This document shows positions 15,240 to 23,011 of a stretch of DNA of 64,000 bases, piece by piece. This DNA comes from an uncultured Acidovorax sp. Lineage in GTDB: Bacteria; Pseudomonadota; Gammaproteobacteria; Burkholderiales; Burkholderiaceae_C. The translations under genes were made by a program, and so were the position numbers. Each line of letters opens with the position of its first letter. Within the stretch, counting starts at the first letter, position 1. The notes below the pieces were generated by a model. That model was not told where the DNA came from, did not search any database, and saw only the letters and a list, made by a program, of their open reading frames with translations. Where the stretch lies: positions 328,831 to 392,830 of the forward strand of contig CAJYKV010000024.1 in NCBI GenBank assembly GCA_913774955.1. Reading direction: 5' to 3'.

Positions 15240-18200
15240 CAGAGATTGCCAGGACACGCGAAGTCCTCCATGGCCTTGAGACGGAACGGATTGAACACGC
15301 TGCCCGACGTGACCTCGAAGCGGAGCTTGCGCCCGCCGATGTCGAAGGCCGCCACGAAGCGCTCGGGCGTGTTGCCCGGCAGGATCTGCGCCTTGTCGAA
15401 AAAACGGTGCAGCGCCCATGGCCCCTCGGTGACGAGGCCCGTGTTCTCGGCGCCCCCCGTGGTGACCTGCAGCCGCACCTGGCCGGTGCCGCGCGTGCCG
15501 GGCCAGACCATCGATTTCGGGATCTGCGGCCCGTGCTGGTAGCGCAGCACCTCGCCGTCGATGTCGAGCACCAGCTGGGAGATGCTGGCGTCCATCTCCA
15601 GCGGCTTGATGTCCATGCGGATCGACGGCACCTTGCCGCCGGCGCGGAAGTACACGTCGCGGATCGTGGCCGCGCGCTGGAACGACGCGAGCGCGGCCGA
15701 CCCGCCCACCGGCGTGCCGTCCACGCCCTGGCGGAAGCGCCACGGGGTGGTGGAGATGTCCACCATCGGCTGCAGGTTGGTGCGGAAGAACTCGTCCATC
15801 ATGCCGCCCGGGGCGAACAGGCTGGCGAAGTCGTCCGTCGTCACGTCGCTGGCCGAGCCCCGGGTGAAGGGGTAGCGCCCGCCGATCGCGCGGCGGCAGA
15901 ACGTGCCGATCGTGGCGTTGAGATTGCTGCCCACGGTGGCGCGCACGTCGCGGCCGACGAGTGCCGAGGTGGACGACGCCAGGTCCTCGTACATCGTATT
16001 GAGCGGCGGCGGCACGCGCTTGGCCTCCATGCGCACGCGCTCCAGCGCAGGCGAGAGCGACGGCGGCACGGTGCCGCCCGAGGCGACCTGCTGCCGCGCG
16101 GAAGAGATCACCGCGGCGGCTTCGTTCAGCACCTGCAGGCTGGCCGTGATGGGCGCGGGGCCGGAGCCGTTCGATGCGGCGAGCCGGCGGTACTCACGGA
16201 ACCGGAAATCGACCAGATCGGCTTCCAGATTCGAACTGGTGGCAAGCCCGCCGACGTTCACGCGCTTGCCCGTGAGGCGGCTGAGCTGCTCCTGCTCCTC
16301 CTTGATGCGGTTGATCTTCTCGCCCAGCCAGCTGCTGGTGCTGCCGCCCGAGCCGGGCTTCTGCGCGAGCGTGGTCTCCCGCGCCACCGCGCGGATGAAC
16401 TGCTCCAGGCTGGAGTTGGCGGACGAATACAGGCGCGCCTGCTCGCCCGCCTGGTCCAGCGAGGCCACGCGCACCGGCCGCACGTCGGCGAGAAAATCTT
16501 CCCAGACCTTGGCGTACTCCATCAGGTAGAGGCGTTTGACCTCCTGCGCGAGCTGCCCGGTCATGACCTCGTTGGCCACGCTGCGCTGGCCCTGCGCATT
16601 GCCGAGCACCCAGGTCTCCTCCTGCGCCAGCAGCGCGGTCACCTTGGGCAGTTCATGGGCGAACACGCCGTAGTAGCCGTCATAGGTGAACAGGCCCGAG
16701 ATGCCCTGCGTGAGCGGCCGGCCGCTGCGCCGCGTGAACACCTGCGGCGCCTCGGGGCCGGCGGCGCGCACCAGCGTGAAATCCGGCGGCAGTGCCGTGC
16801 CCGAGGTCAGCAACTGCTTGAGCCGGCTGTAGGCACGCTGCGCGGGCGAGAGCTGCGCGAGGCGCTGGCGCACCTCGTCCACCAGCGGCTGGTCGATCGG
16901 GATCGGCGAGACCAGCGCACGGTCTTCCATCAGGCGGTCGAGATGGTGCGCCAGCTGGTCCACCATGCCGGACTGCACCAGCGCGGGCGGCAGCGTGGAC
17001 TCCCACTCGTTGAGCATCCAGGCCTTCACCACGCGGGGATTGAAGCGGTCGGGCTCGTAGAGCATCAGGTAGACCTTGAGCGCCTCGTAGCTCGCCTCGG
17101 GGTTGGTCGTGGAGGCCTGCTGCAGCGAGTTGCGCAGGTGCCGCGCGAGGCGGGGCAGCCAGGCGTCCTCCAACAGCCGCATATAGGTGGCATCGGCCGC
17201 CGTCTGCACCTTCGGCACCTGCAGCAGACCGTAGCGCCAGCTGAGCGGCGGTGAATCACCCGTGTAGCGCTGGCTCACCGCCAGCGCCTCGGCGTGGTTG
17301 AGCAGCGGCAGCAGCGCCACCATGTTGTCCGGGTCGGCGTCGCGCGACTCCTCCACCGCCTGGCGCAGCGCCGGCACCTTGGCCGCCACTTCGTCGAGGT
17401 ACTTCTGGTTGTTGCCGTGGCTGATCGTCCAGGCCAGGGTGGCGCCGGCCAGCCCCGCGGCCAGCGCGAAGAAGCCCGCTGCCTGCAGGATGCGCAGCTG
17501 GCGCTCCTTCTTGGCGTTGCGCCCGGTGAGCCCGGCCTCGTTGAAGATCACGCCCTTGAGCAGCGTCTCGATGAAGTAGCTCTTGCCCGAGCCCGTGCGC
17601 GGCTCCGCGGCCTGGGCCGGCGGCGACACGGAAAAGCGCCGCGACAGCGCCGACAGCACGCGGTCGAACGGCATGCCCTCCTGCGTGCCGCTCGTGAAGT
17701 ACACGCCGCGGAACAGCGGCTTTTCCTTGAAGCGCGACGAGGCGAAGATGGTCGACAGCGTCTGCTGCACCACGTCGCGCAGCCCCACGAACTGCTGCGG
17801 CAGCCCGTAGATCTGGCCGCGCCGGGCGAGGTCGGGCTCGGTCAGCAGGCGCTGGGGCAGCAGACGGTTCACCTGGTCGGCCAGGGCGTCGAATTCCTTC
17901 TTGAACTGCAGCCCCGGATCGTCCTGGGCCTGGCCCTCCACATAGGGATTGGTGAAGCCCCAGACCTGGGCCCGCTCCTCGCGGTTCATGTTGCCGAAGA
18001 ACTCGTTGAAGCCCGACAGCAGGTCGGTCTTGGTCACCAGCACGTAGACCGGGAACTTGATCGACAGCCCTTCGCACAGCTCCGCCAGCCGCAGGCCGAT
18101 CAGCCGCGCGAGGCGCTCGCGCTCGGCGTCGCCGCCGCTCAGCAGCTCCTGCACGCTCAGGGTGACCAGCACGCCGTTGATCGGCTGGCGGCCGCGGAAC

Positions 18201-18868
18201 CGGCGCAGCAGGTTCAGGAACCCGGACCATGCGGCGCTGTCCTGGTCCGCGTCGCTTTCCTGCGTGGTGTAGCGGCCGGCCGTGTCCAGCAGCACCGCCT
18301 GGTCGGTGAACCACCAGTCGCAGTTGCGCGTGCCGCCCACGCCGCGGATCGACGCCTTGCCGAACTGCGCGGCGAGCGGGAAATCCAGGCCCGAATTGAC
18401 CAGCGCCGTGGTCTTGCCGGAGCCGGGCGAGCCGATGATCAGGTACCACGGCAGCTGGTAGACGTAGCGGCGCGAGAGCCGGCCGAACCAGCCCTGCTCG
18501 GTCTGGCCGAAGCGGGTCTTGCCCAGCACGTCGATCGCTTCCTTGAAGCGCTTCTCGAGTTCGGCCACTTCCTCCTTGCCGGGCCCCGCTTCGGGCGTGG
18601 AGGCATCCGAGGCGCCGATGCGCGCCAGTTGCCCCAGCAGCCGGGCGTTCATCTCCTTGGCGCGCCACCAGCGCACGAGCAGCCGCAGGAACCAGATGCC
18701 GAAGATCACCGCGATGATCCAGCCGCGCACCGCCGCGCTTTCCAGCGGCTGATAGGGCTGGATGTACACCAGCGGGCCGACGAACCAGACCAGCAGGCTG
18801 AGCAGGATCAGCCCGCACAGCACCAGCGTGAACCGGTTGAAGAAAAAGTAGAAGATTCTGCGCAGCAT
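15239..18868 (-). CDS. tssM: T6SS membrane-complex protein TssM (IcmF)
   Basis: 1209 residues, typical. TssM spans the inner membrane, reaches the periplasm and binds TssJ and TssL. Seen: two N-terminal membrane helices (about 12-35 and 48-66), a cytoplasmic NTPase domain with Walker A GSPGSGKTTALVNSG (about 144-158), a third membrane helix (FFALAAGLAGATLAWTI, about 465-482), then a long periplasmic part with IcmF-related and C-terminal TssJ-binding domains. The Walker A is intact, which is not the case in every TssM. It starts only 3 bp after tssL. Confidence 0.98.
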   Translation of the reverse strand: MLRRIFYFFFNRFTLVLCGLILLSLLVWFVGPLVYIQPYQPLESAAVRGWIIAVIFGIWFLRLLVRWWRAKEMNARLLGQLARIGASDASTPEAGPGKEEVAELEKRFKEAIDVLGKTRFGQTEQGWFGRLSRRYVYQLPWYLIIGSPGSGKTTALVNSGLDFPLAAQFGKASIRGVGGTRNCDWWFTDQAVLLDTAGRYTTQESDADQDSAAWSGFLNLLRRFRGRQPINGVLVTLSVQELLSGGDAERERLARLIGLRLAELCEGLSIKFPVYVLVTKTDLLSGFNEFFGNMNREERAQVWGFTNPYVEGQAQDDPGLQFKKEFDALADQVNRLLPQRLLTEPDLARRGQIYGLPQQFVGLRDVVQQTLSTIFASSRFKEKPLFRGVYFTSGTQEGMPFDRVLSALSRRFSVSPPAQAAEPRTGSGKSYFIETLLKGVIFNEAGLTGRNAKKERQLRILQAAGFFALAAGLAGATLAWTISHGNNQKYLDEVAAKVPALRQAVEESRDADPDNMVALLPLLNHAEALAVSQRYTGDSPPLSWRYGLLQVPKVQTAADATYMRLLEDAWLPRLARHLRNSLQQASTTNPEASYEALKVYLMLYEPDRFNPRVVKAWMLNEWESTLPPALVQSGMVDQLAHHLDRLMEDRALVSPIPIDQPLVDEVRQRLAQLSPAQRAYSRLKQLLTSGTALPPDFTLVRAAGPEAPQVFTRRSGRPLTQGISGLFTYDGYYGVFAHELPKVTALLAQEETWVLGNAQGQRSVANEVMTGQLAQEVKRLYLMEYAKVWEDFLADVRPVRVASLDQAGEQARLYSSANSSLEQFIRAVARETTLAQKPGSGGSTSSWLGEKINRIKEEQEQLSRLTGKRVNVGGLATSSNLEADLVDFRFREYRRLAASNGSGPAPITASLQVLNEAAAVISSARQQVASGGTVPPSLSPALERVRMEAKRVPPPLNTMYEDLASSTSALVGRDVRATVGSNLNATIGTFCRRAIGGRYPFTRGSASDVTTDDFASLFAPGGMMDEFFRTNLQPMVDISTTPWRFRQGVDGTPVGGSAALASFQRAATIRDVYFRAGGKVPSIRMDIKPLEMDASISQLVLDIDGEVLRYQHGPQIPKSMVWPGTRGTGQVRLQVTTGGAENTGLVTEGPWALHRFFDKAQILPGNTPERFVAAFDIGGRKLRFEVTSGSVFNPFRLKAMEDFACPGNL

Positions 18869-18871
18869 GTT

Positions 18872-20224
18872 TTAGTTCTTCGGTGTGCCGGGGGCGGACG
18901 GGCCCGCGGGCGCCGGGCCCGGGGTCAGCTGCAGTTCGGCGTCGCGCGCCTGCGGCGGCACCAGCAGCACGATCTCCACGCGGCGGTTCAGCGCGCGGCC
19001 CTCGGGCGTCGAGTTCGGTGCGATCGGGTCGCTTTCGGCGCGGCCTTCTGCCTTCAGGCGCGTGCCGTCGGTGATCGACCGCTGCAGCATCGCCGACACG
19101 GCCTGCGCCCGCTCCTGCGATAGATGCCAGTTGGACGGATAGCGCGCCGTGCGGATCGGCTGGTTGTCGGTGTAGCCGTTGACGACCACCTTGCCCGACA
19201 CCTCGTTGAGCGCGGCGGCGACGCGCTGGATCACCGCCACGTAGCGTGGCTTCACCTCGGTGGAGGCCGGCTCGAACAGGCCGTCGCCGCGCAGCGTGAC
19301 GATGCTGCGGTCCGGCTGGTCGCTGACTTCCACCAGGCCCTCGCGGATCTCGGGCTCCAGGAACTGGCGCAGCCGGGGCTTGGGCGGCGCGACGGCGGCC
19401 ACCGTGGGCATCTTTGGCAGGCGAATGCCGTTGATGGCGGCGAACAGCTCGTCCGATTGCGATGCCAGCCGGTAGTTGAACCACAGGAAGATCAGGAACG
19501 CGATCAGCAGCGTCAGCGCCGCCGCGACCCAGAACGGCACCAGGCTCCAGGGCGGCACAGCCGCGCGCTGCACGCCGCGCCAGTGCAGCGACAGCGCCCC
19601 GCTGCGGTCGCCGCGTGTGCTCTCGATGACTTGCAGCAACCTCGCCTTCAGGCTCTCCAGCTGGCTGCGCCCGTTGTCGATGACGTGATAGCGCCCCTCG
19701 AAGCCGAGCATCAGGCAGAAGTACATCAGCTCGATCAGGTCGATGTGCTGGTGCGGCGTCTGCACGAGCTTCGACAGCAGCTGGAAGAACTTCTCGCCGC
19801 CCCAGGTTTCGTTGTGCAGCGCGACCAGCAGGCTGTACTGCGGCCACACGCCCGAGCCGCCCCACGGCGTCTGCGCGGCCGCCTCGTCGATCGCGGTGCA
19901 GATGCAGTAGCGCGCGCCGATGATGGTTTCCATCGGCACGCCCGCGCTGCCGGCGCGGCTCTCGAACTGGCGGATGCATTCCAGCAGGTAGTGCTGGAAC
20001 GCCGCCGGATCGGGGTTGGTCGCCATGCGGCGGATCTGCGGAATCAGGTTGAGCAGCGTGTTGGCGGCGGCCACGAGCGGGTTGCCGCCGCTCACGATGT
20101 CGGGCAGGCCCGAGGCCTTGGGCTGCCCCGTGGATGCGTCGGGATCGCCCGGCGGCTGGGCCGCGGGCGCCGGCCCCGGCGAGGCGCCGAACTGGTCGGA
20201 GGCGAAGACGTTGGAGTTCTGCAT
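18872..20224 (-). CDS. tssL: T6SS TssL (DotU) with C-terminal OmpA-type peptidoglycan-binding domain
   Basis: 450 residues from ATG 20224; an upstream ATG at 20257 would overlap tssK by 19 bp and is less likely. Domains: a Pro-rich cytoplasmic N-terminus, the DotU domain with NPLVAAANTLLNLIPQIRRM (about 48-67) and ETIIGARYCICTAIDEA (about 98-114), one membrane helix (about 221-246), and a periplasmic OmpA-like domain with NGYTDNQPIRTARYPSNWHL (about 348-367). TssL anchors TssM, and here the OmpA domain should fix the complex to the cell wall directly, so no separate TagL-type protein is needed. Confidence 0.96.
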   Translation of the reverse strand: MQNSNVFASDQFGASPGPAPAAQPPGDPDASTGQPKASGLPDIVSGGNPLVAAANTLLNLIPQIRRMATNPDPAAFQHYLLECIRQFESRAGSAGVPMETIIGARYCICTAIDEAAAQTPWGGSGVWPQYSLLVALHNETWGGEKFFQLLSKLVQTPHQHIDLIELMYFCLMLGFEGRYHVIDNGRSQLESLKARLLQVIESTRGDRSGALSLHWRGVQRAAVPPWSLVPFWVAAALTLLIAFLIFLWFNYRLASQSDELFAAINGIRLPKMPTVAAVAPPKPRLRQFLEPEIREGLVEVSDQPDRSIVTLRGDGLFEPASTEVKPRYVAVIQRVAAALNEVSGKVVVNGYTDNQPIRTARYPSNWHLSQERAQAVSAMLQRSITDGTRLKAEGRAESDPIAPNSTPEGRALNRRVEIVLLVPPQARDAELQLTPGPAPAGPSAPGTPKN

Positions 20225-20238
20225 GGACGTTGCCGCTT

Positions 20239-21573
20239 TCAGCGCCGGATGGCCCACATCTCGAGCTGCAGTTCAGGGAAGCCCCCCGAGACGTGCAGCG
20301 CCAGACCGCCCGAGTTCTGCAGCTGGCGCCACAGGTCGTGCCCCGTGTCGAGCTCGAAATACGAATAGCCCGCGTGGTAGGGAATCTCGCGCGGGGCCAC
20401 CGGCAGCGAGCGCAGCGGCACGCCGGGCAGGTGCAGGTTCACGAGGTCGCGGATGCGCTCCACCGGCCCCATCTTGATCTGCGTGGGGAAGTGCGCGCGC
20501 AGGAACTCCACGGCCGTCTGCGCATGCACGGCGAGCACGAAGTCGCAGCTGGTGAGCAGTTCGGTGCTGGGGATGAGCGCCACGTGGACACCGTACTGGC
20601 GCTCCTGCAGCTCGATCTGGATCGCGTTCTGCTCCAGCACCGACGACAGGCCGCGCCGCAGCTCCAGCATGAGCGGCAGGAAGCAGCTGCGCAGGTCGTC
20701 GTGGTCGTACGTGGGCATGGCCGCCGGGCGGCGCTGCTCGCGCGTGAAGGTGGCCAGCTCGCCGGCCATCTTGAGGAGGTCGTCGAACAGCCGCTCGGGA
20801 TGGATGGCACGCACGCGCACCCAGTGCTCCACCGCGGGCTCCCAGCGGTTCAGGAACTGCAGCATCAGGAAGTCGCCCACCTCGCCCACGCCGCCCCGGC
20901 CGGGCTGGCTGAGGCGCTCTTCCAACGCCGCGCCGCGCTGGCGCAGCAGGCCGAAAAGCTCGCGGCAAAAGACCGCCAGGCCCGAGATTTCCGAGTTGTT
21001 GACCACCGTGGGGATGAAGGAGGGGTCCAGCATCACCGAGCCGTCGGCCCGGCGCTCCACCACCTGCGCGACCGGCAGGCTGACCCAGCCGTCGGTCACG
21101 TCCTGCGCGGCGCGCAGCGAGAGCTGGATCTTGCCGATCTGCACCTCGGCGGCCTGCGCGCCCACGTCGTTGACGTCCGGCACCTCGGCCACTTCCGCGG
21201 CATAGCGCACCGACGCGCCGCCGGCCCCGCCGAGCGTCACCTCGGCCCCGGCGCGGCGCCGCATCGGCAGGGCCAGGTGGATGACGGTGTCCTTCACGTC
21301 CTTGCCGATCGCGAGTGCGGCGGGCGCCTCGTCATGGCCCGGGCAGCTGAACGGCGTGCCGTCCGGCAGCACCCCCTCGGCCGACAGCAGCCCGACCTTG
21401 CCCAGGCCCAGCAGCTCGGTGTCGAGCGCGAGCCGGGAGAAGCCCCAGAAGAAGAACTGGGCGGGCAACGTGCGCGACTGCACGAGGAAATCGGTGAAAC
21501 GGTCCTGTTGCTGGAAATGCTGGGGGCGGAGGAACATGCCCTCGGCCCAGACGACCTTGCGCTGCCAAACCAT
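20239..21573 (-). CDS. tssK: T6SS baseplate subunit TssK
   Basis: 444 residues. TssK trimers tie the TssFG baseplate wedge to the TssLM membrane complex. Seen: the family-defining N-terminus KVVWAEGMFLRPQHFQQQD and WGFSRLALD (about 43-51), and the C-terminal PVERIRDLVNLHLPG followed by YHAGYSYFELD. Cytoplasmic, no signal peptide. Gap to tssJ is 39 bp. Confidence 0.97.
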   Translation of the reverse strand: MVWQRKVVWAEGMFLRPQHFQQQDRFTDFLVQSRTLPAQFFFWGFSRLALDTELLGLGKVGLLSAEGVLPDGTPFSCPGHDEAPAALAIGKDVKDTVIHLALPMRRRAGAEVTLGGAGGASVRYAAEVAEVPDVNDVGAQAAEVQIGKIQLSLRAAQDVTDGWVSLPVAQVVERRADGSVMLDPSFIPTVVNNSEISGLAVFCRELFGLLRQRGAALEERLSQPGRGGVGEVGDFLMLQFLNRWEPAVEHWVRVRAIHPERLFDDLLKMAGELATFTREQRRPAAMPTYDHDDLRSCFLPLMLELRRGLSSVLEQNAIQIELQERQYGVHVALIPSTELLTSCDFVLAVHAQTAVEFLRAHFPTQIKMGPVERIRDLVNLHLPGVPLRSLPVAPREIPYHAGYSYFELDTGHDLWRQLQNSGGLALHVSGGFPELQLEMWAIRR

Positions 21574-21612
21574 GATCGATGCGAGGCTTTCGTTCTTGTC
21601 GGTGTTGTTCTG

Positions 21613-22176
21613 TTACGGGGCGGGCTGGATCTTCACGGCGTCCTTGCCCACCGTGATGCGGTAGAGCACGGGCTTGAGCCGTTCGGTCTCGCCCAGGCCC
21701 CACCAGCGGCGGCGCATCTCCACGGAGTTCGGCGCGCCGGCGGTCGCGCGCCAGGTGCTGCGCTCCAGGTCGCGGTAGCCCGCGAACACGGCGAAGGTGC
21801 GTACATCCGCGCTGCCCTTGCGCTCGATCGTGCGGCGCTCGCCGGGCTGCAGCAGGATTTCGTCGCGCCGCACGAAATCGGCGCCCAGCTGGGCTTCGTC
21901 CTTGTCCTGCAGGTCGAGGTAGCTCGCGCGGTCGAACGCCGCGCCGGCGCGCAGTTCGTAGATCCGCAGCAGGATCGGCTTGGGCGTGCCGTGCATGTCC
22001 GGGTTGATGCCGGGGTCCGCGGTGATCTCGAACACCGCGGGCGGCACGGCCGTCGGGGCTTCCTGCGGCCGGTTCAGGTTGCTGATCATGCCGCAGCCCG
22101 CCAGCAGCAGGCCGGCCGCCGTTGCGGCCACTGCCGTGCCGACCGATCCCTTCCGTACCATCGCATCCCGGTGCAT
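21613..22176 (-). CDS. tssJ: T6SS outer-membrane lipoprotein TssJ
   Basis: 187 residues. A hydrophobic leader ends in the lipobox LLLAGC with Cys28 as lipidation site, so it is sorted to the outer membrane, where it binds the TssM C-terminus. The mature part fits the TssJ beta-sandwich: PILLRIYELRAGAAFDRASY (about 68-87), a typical DEAQLGADFV block and PGERRTIER. A good Shine-Dalgarno (AAGGGAG) precedes ATG 22176. Confidence 0.94.
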   Translation of the reverse strand: MHRDAMVRKGSVGTAVAATAAGLLLAGCGMISNLNRPQEAPTAVPPAVFEITADPGINPDMHGTPKPILLRIYELRAGAAFDRASYLDLQDKDEAQLGADFVRRDEILLQPGERRTIERKGSADVRTFAVFAGYRDLERSTWRATAGAPNSVEMRRRWWGLGETERLKPVLYRITVGKDAVKIQPAP

Positions 22177-22219
22177 AGTCGACTCCCTTCGATTCGGTGA
22201 AACATGCGTCGGCGGCGCG

Positions 22220-23011
22220 TCAGGCCCCGCCGTCCTCGCTGGCCGCGACCCACACGGCCAGCGCGCTGAAGTTGTCCTGGTACGACCGCGCCTGGGCGCG
22301 CACGGCCGCTTCCATCTGCTCCAGCCATTCCTGCGGGGACTGGCTGTGGCGCAGGGTGTTTTCCATCTGCTCGTCGTGCAGGCCCTCCCACAGCCCGTCC
22401 GAGCAGAGCAGGAACGCATCGCCCGCCGCCAGCTCGACCGGCCTCGGCAGCACCGTGGGCGGAATCTGCGACTCCGCTCCGATCGCACCGGCCAGCACGC
22501 TGCGGTTGGGCAGGCGGCGCGGGTCCTCGTTGCGGTACACGCCCGCATGCAGCAGCTGCTGCACCACGCTGTGGTCTTCGGTGATCTGCCGCACCTTCTG
22601 GTCGCGGAACCAATAGAGCCGCGAATCGCCCCAGTGGGCCCAGAGCGCGCGGCCCGTCTTGCGGTCGATGCACAGCAGCACCACGGTGGCGCTCATGTGC
22701 TTGCGCGAAATCGACAGCGGTTGCGCGCCCGCCACGGCATGCTCGGCCAGGGAGATGAGCGAGGCGAGGCCGGCCGGCGCGAACAGCGGGTTGTGCCCGA
22801 AGCCCTCCAGCACCGCGTTCACCGTGATGCGCGCGGCCAGGCCGCCGTGGCCGTGCCCACCGGCACCATCGGCCAGCACGCAGCACAGCCCGCGGTGGCC
22901 CATGTCCACCAGGCCGAGAAAATCCTCGTTCACCTCCCGCGCCCCCTTGTCGGAGAGCGAGGCCGCCATCACCCGGAGCCGGAATTCGTCGCCTGCGATG
23001 TGGAAGATCAC
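22220..23011 (-). CDS. pppA: PP2C-type protein phosphatase PppA
   Basis: 263 residues with GTG start at 23011, overlapping the tagH stop as GTGA. It is a PPM/PP2C-family Ser/Thr phosphatase that would reverse PpkA-made phosphorylation and allow T6SS disassembly. Seen metal-binding and core motifs in order: SDKGAREVNEDFLG (about 20-33), ADGAGGHGHGG (about 48-58), GDSRLYWF (about 127) and SDGLWEG with DNFSALAVWV at the end. The aspartates expected to hold the two metal ions are present. Cytoplasmic. Confidence 0.95.
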   Translation of the reverse strand: MIFHIAGDEFRLRVMAASLSDKGAREVNEDFLGLVDMGHRGLCCVLADGAGGHGHGGLAARITVNAVLEGFGHNPLFAPAGLASLISLAEHAVAGAQPLSISRKHMSATVVLLCIDRKTGRALWAHWGDSRLYWFRDQKVRQITEDHSVVQQLLHAGVYRNEDPRRLPNRSVLAGAIGAESQIPPTVLPRPVELAAGDAFLLCSDGLWEGLHDEQMENTLRHSQSPQEWLEQMEAAVRAQARSYQDNFSALAVWVAASEDGGA

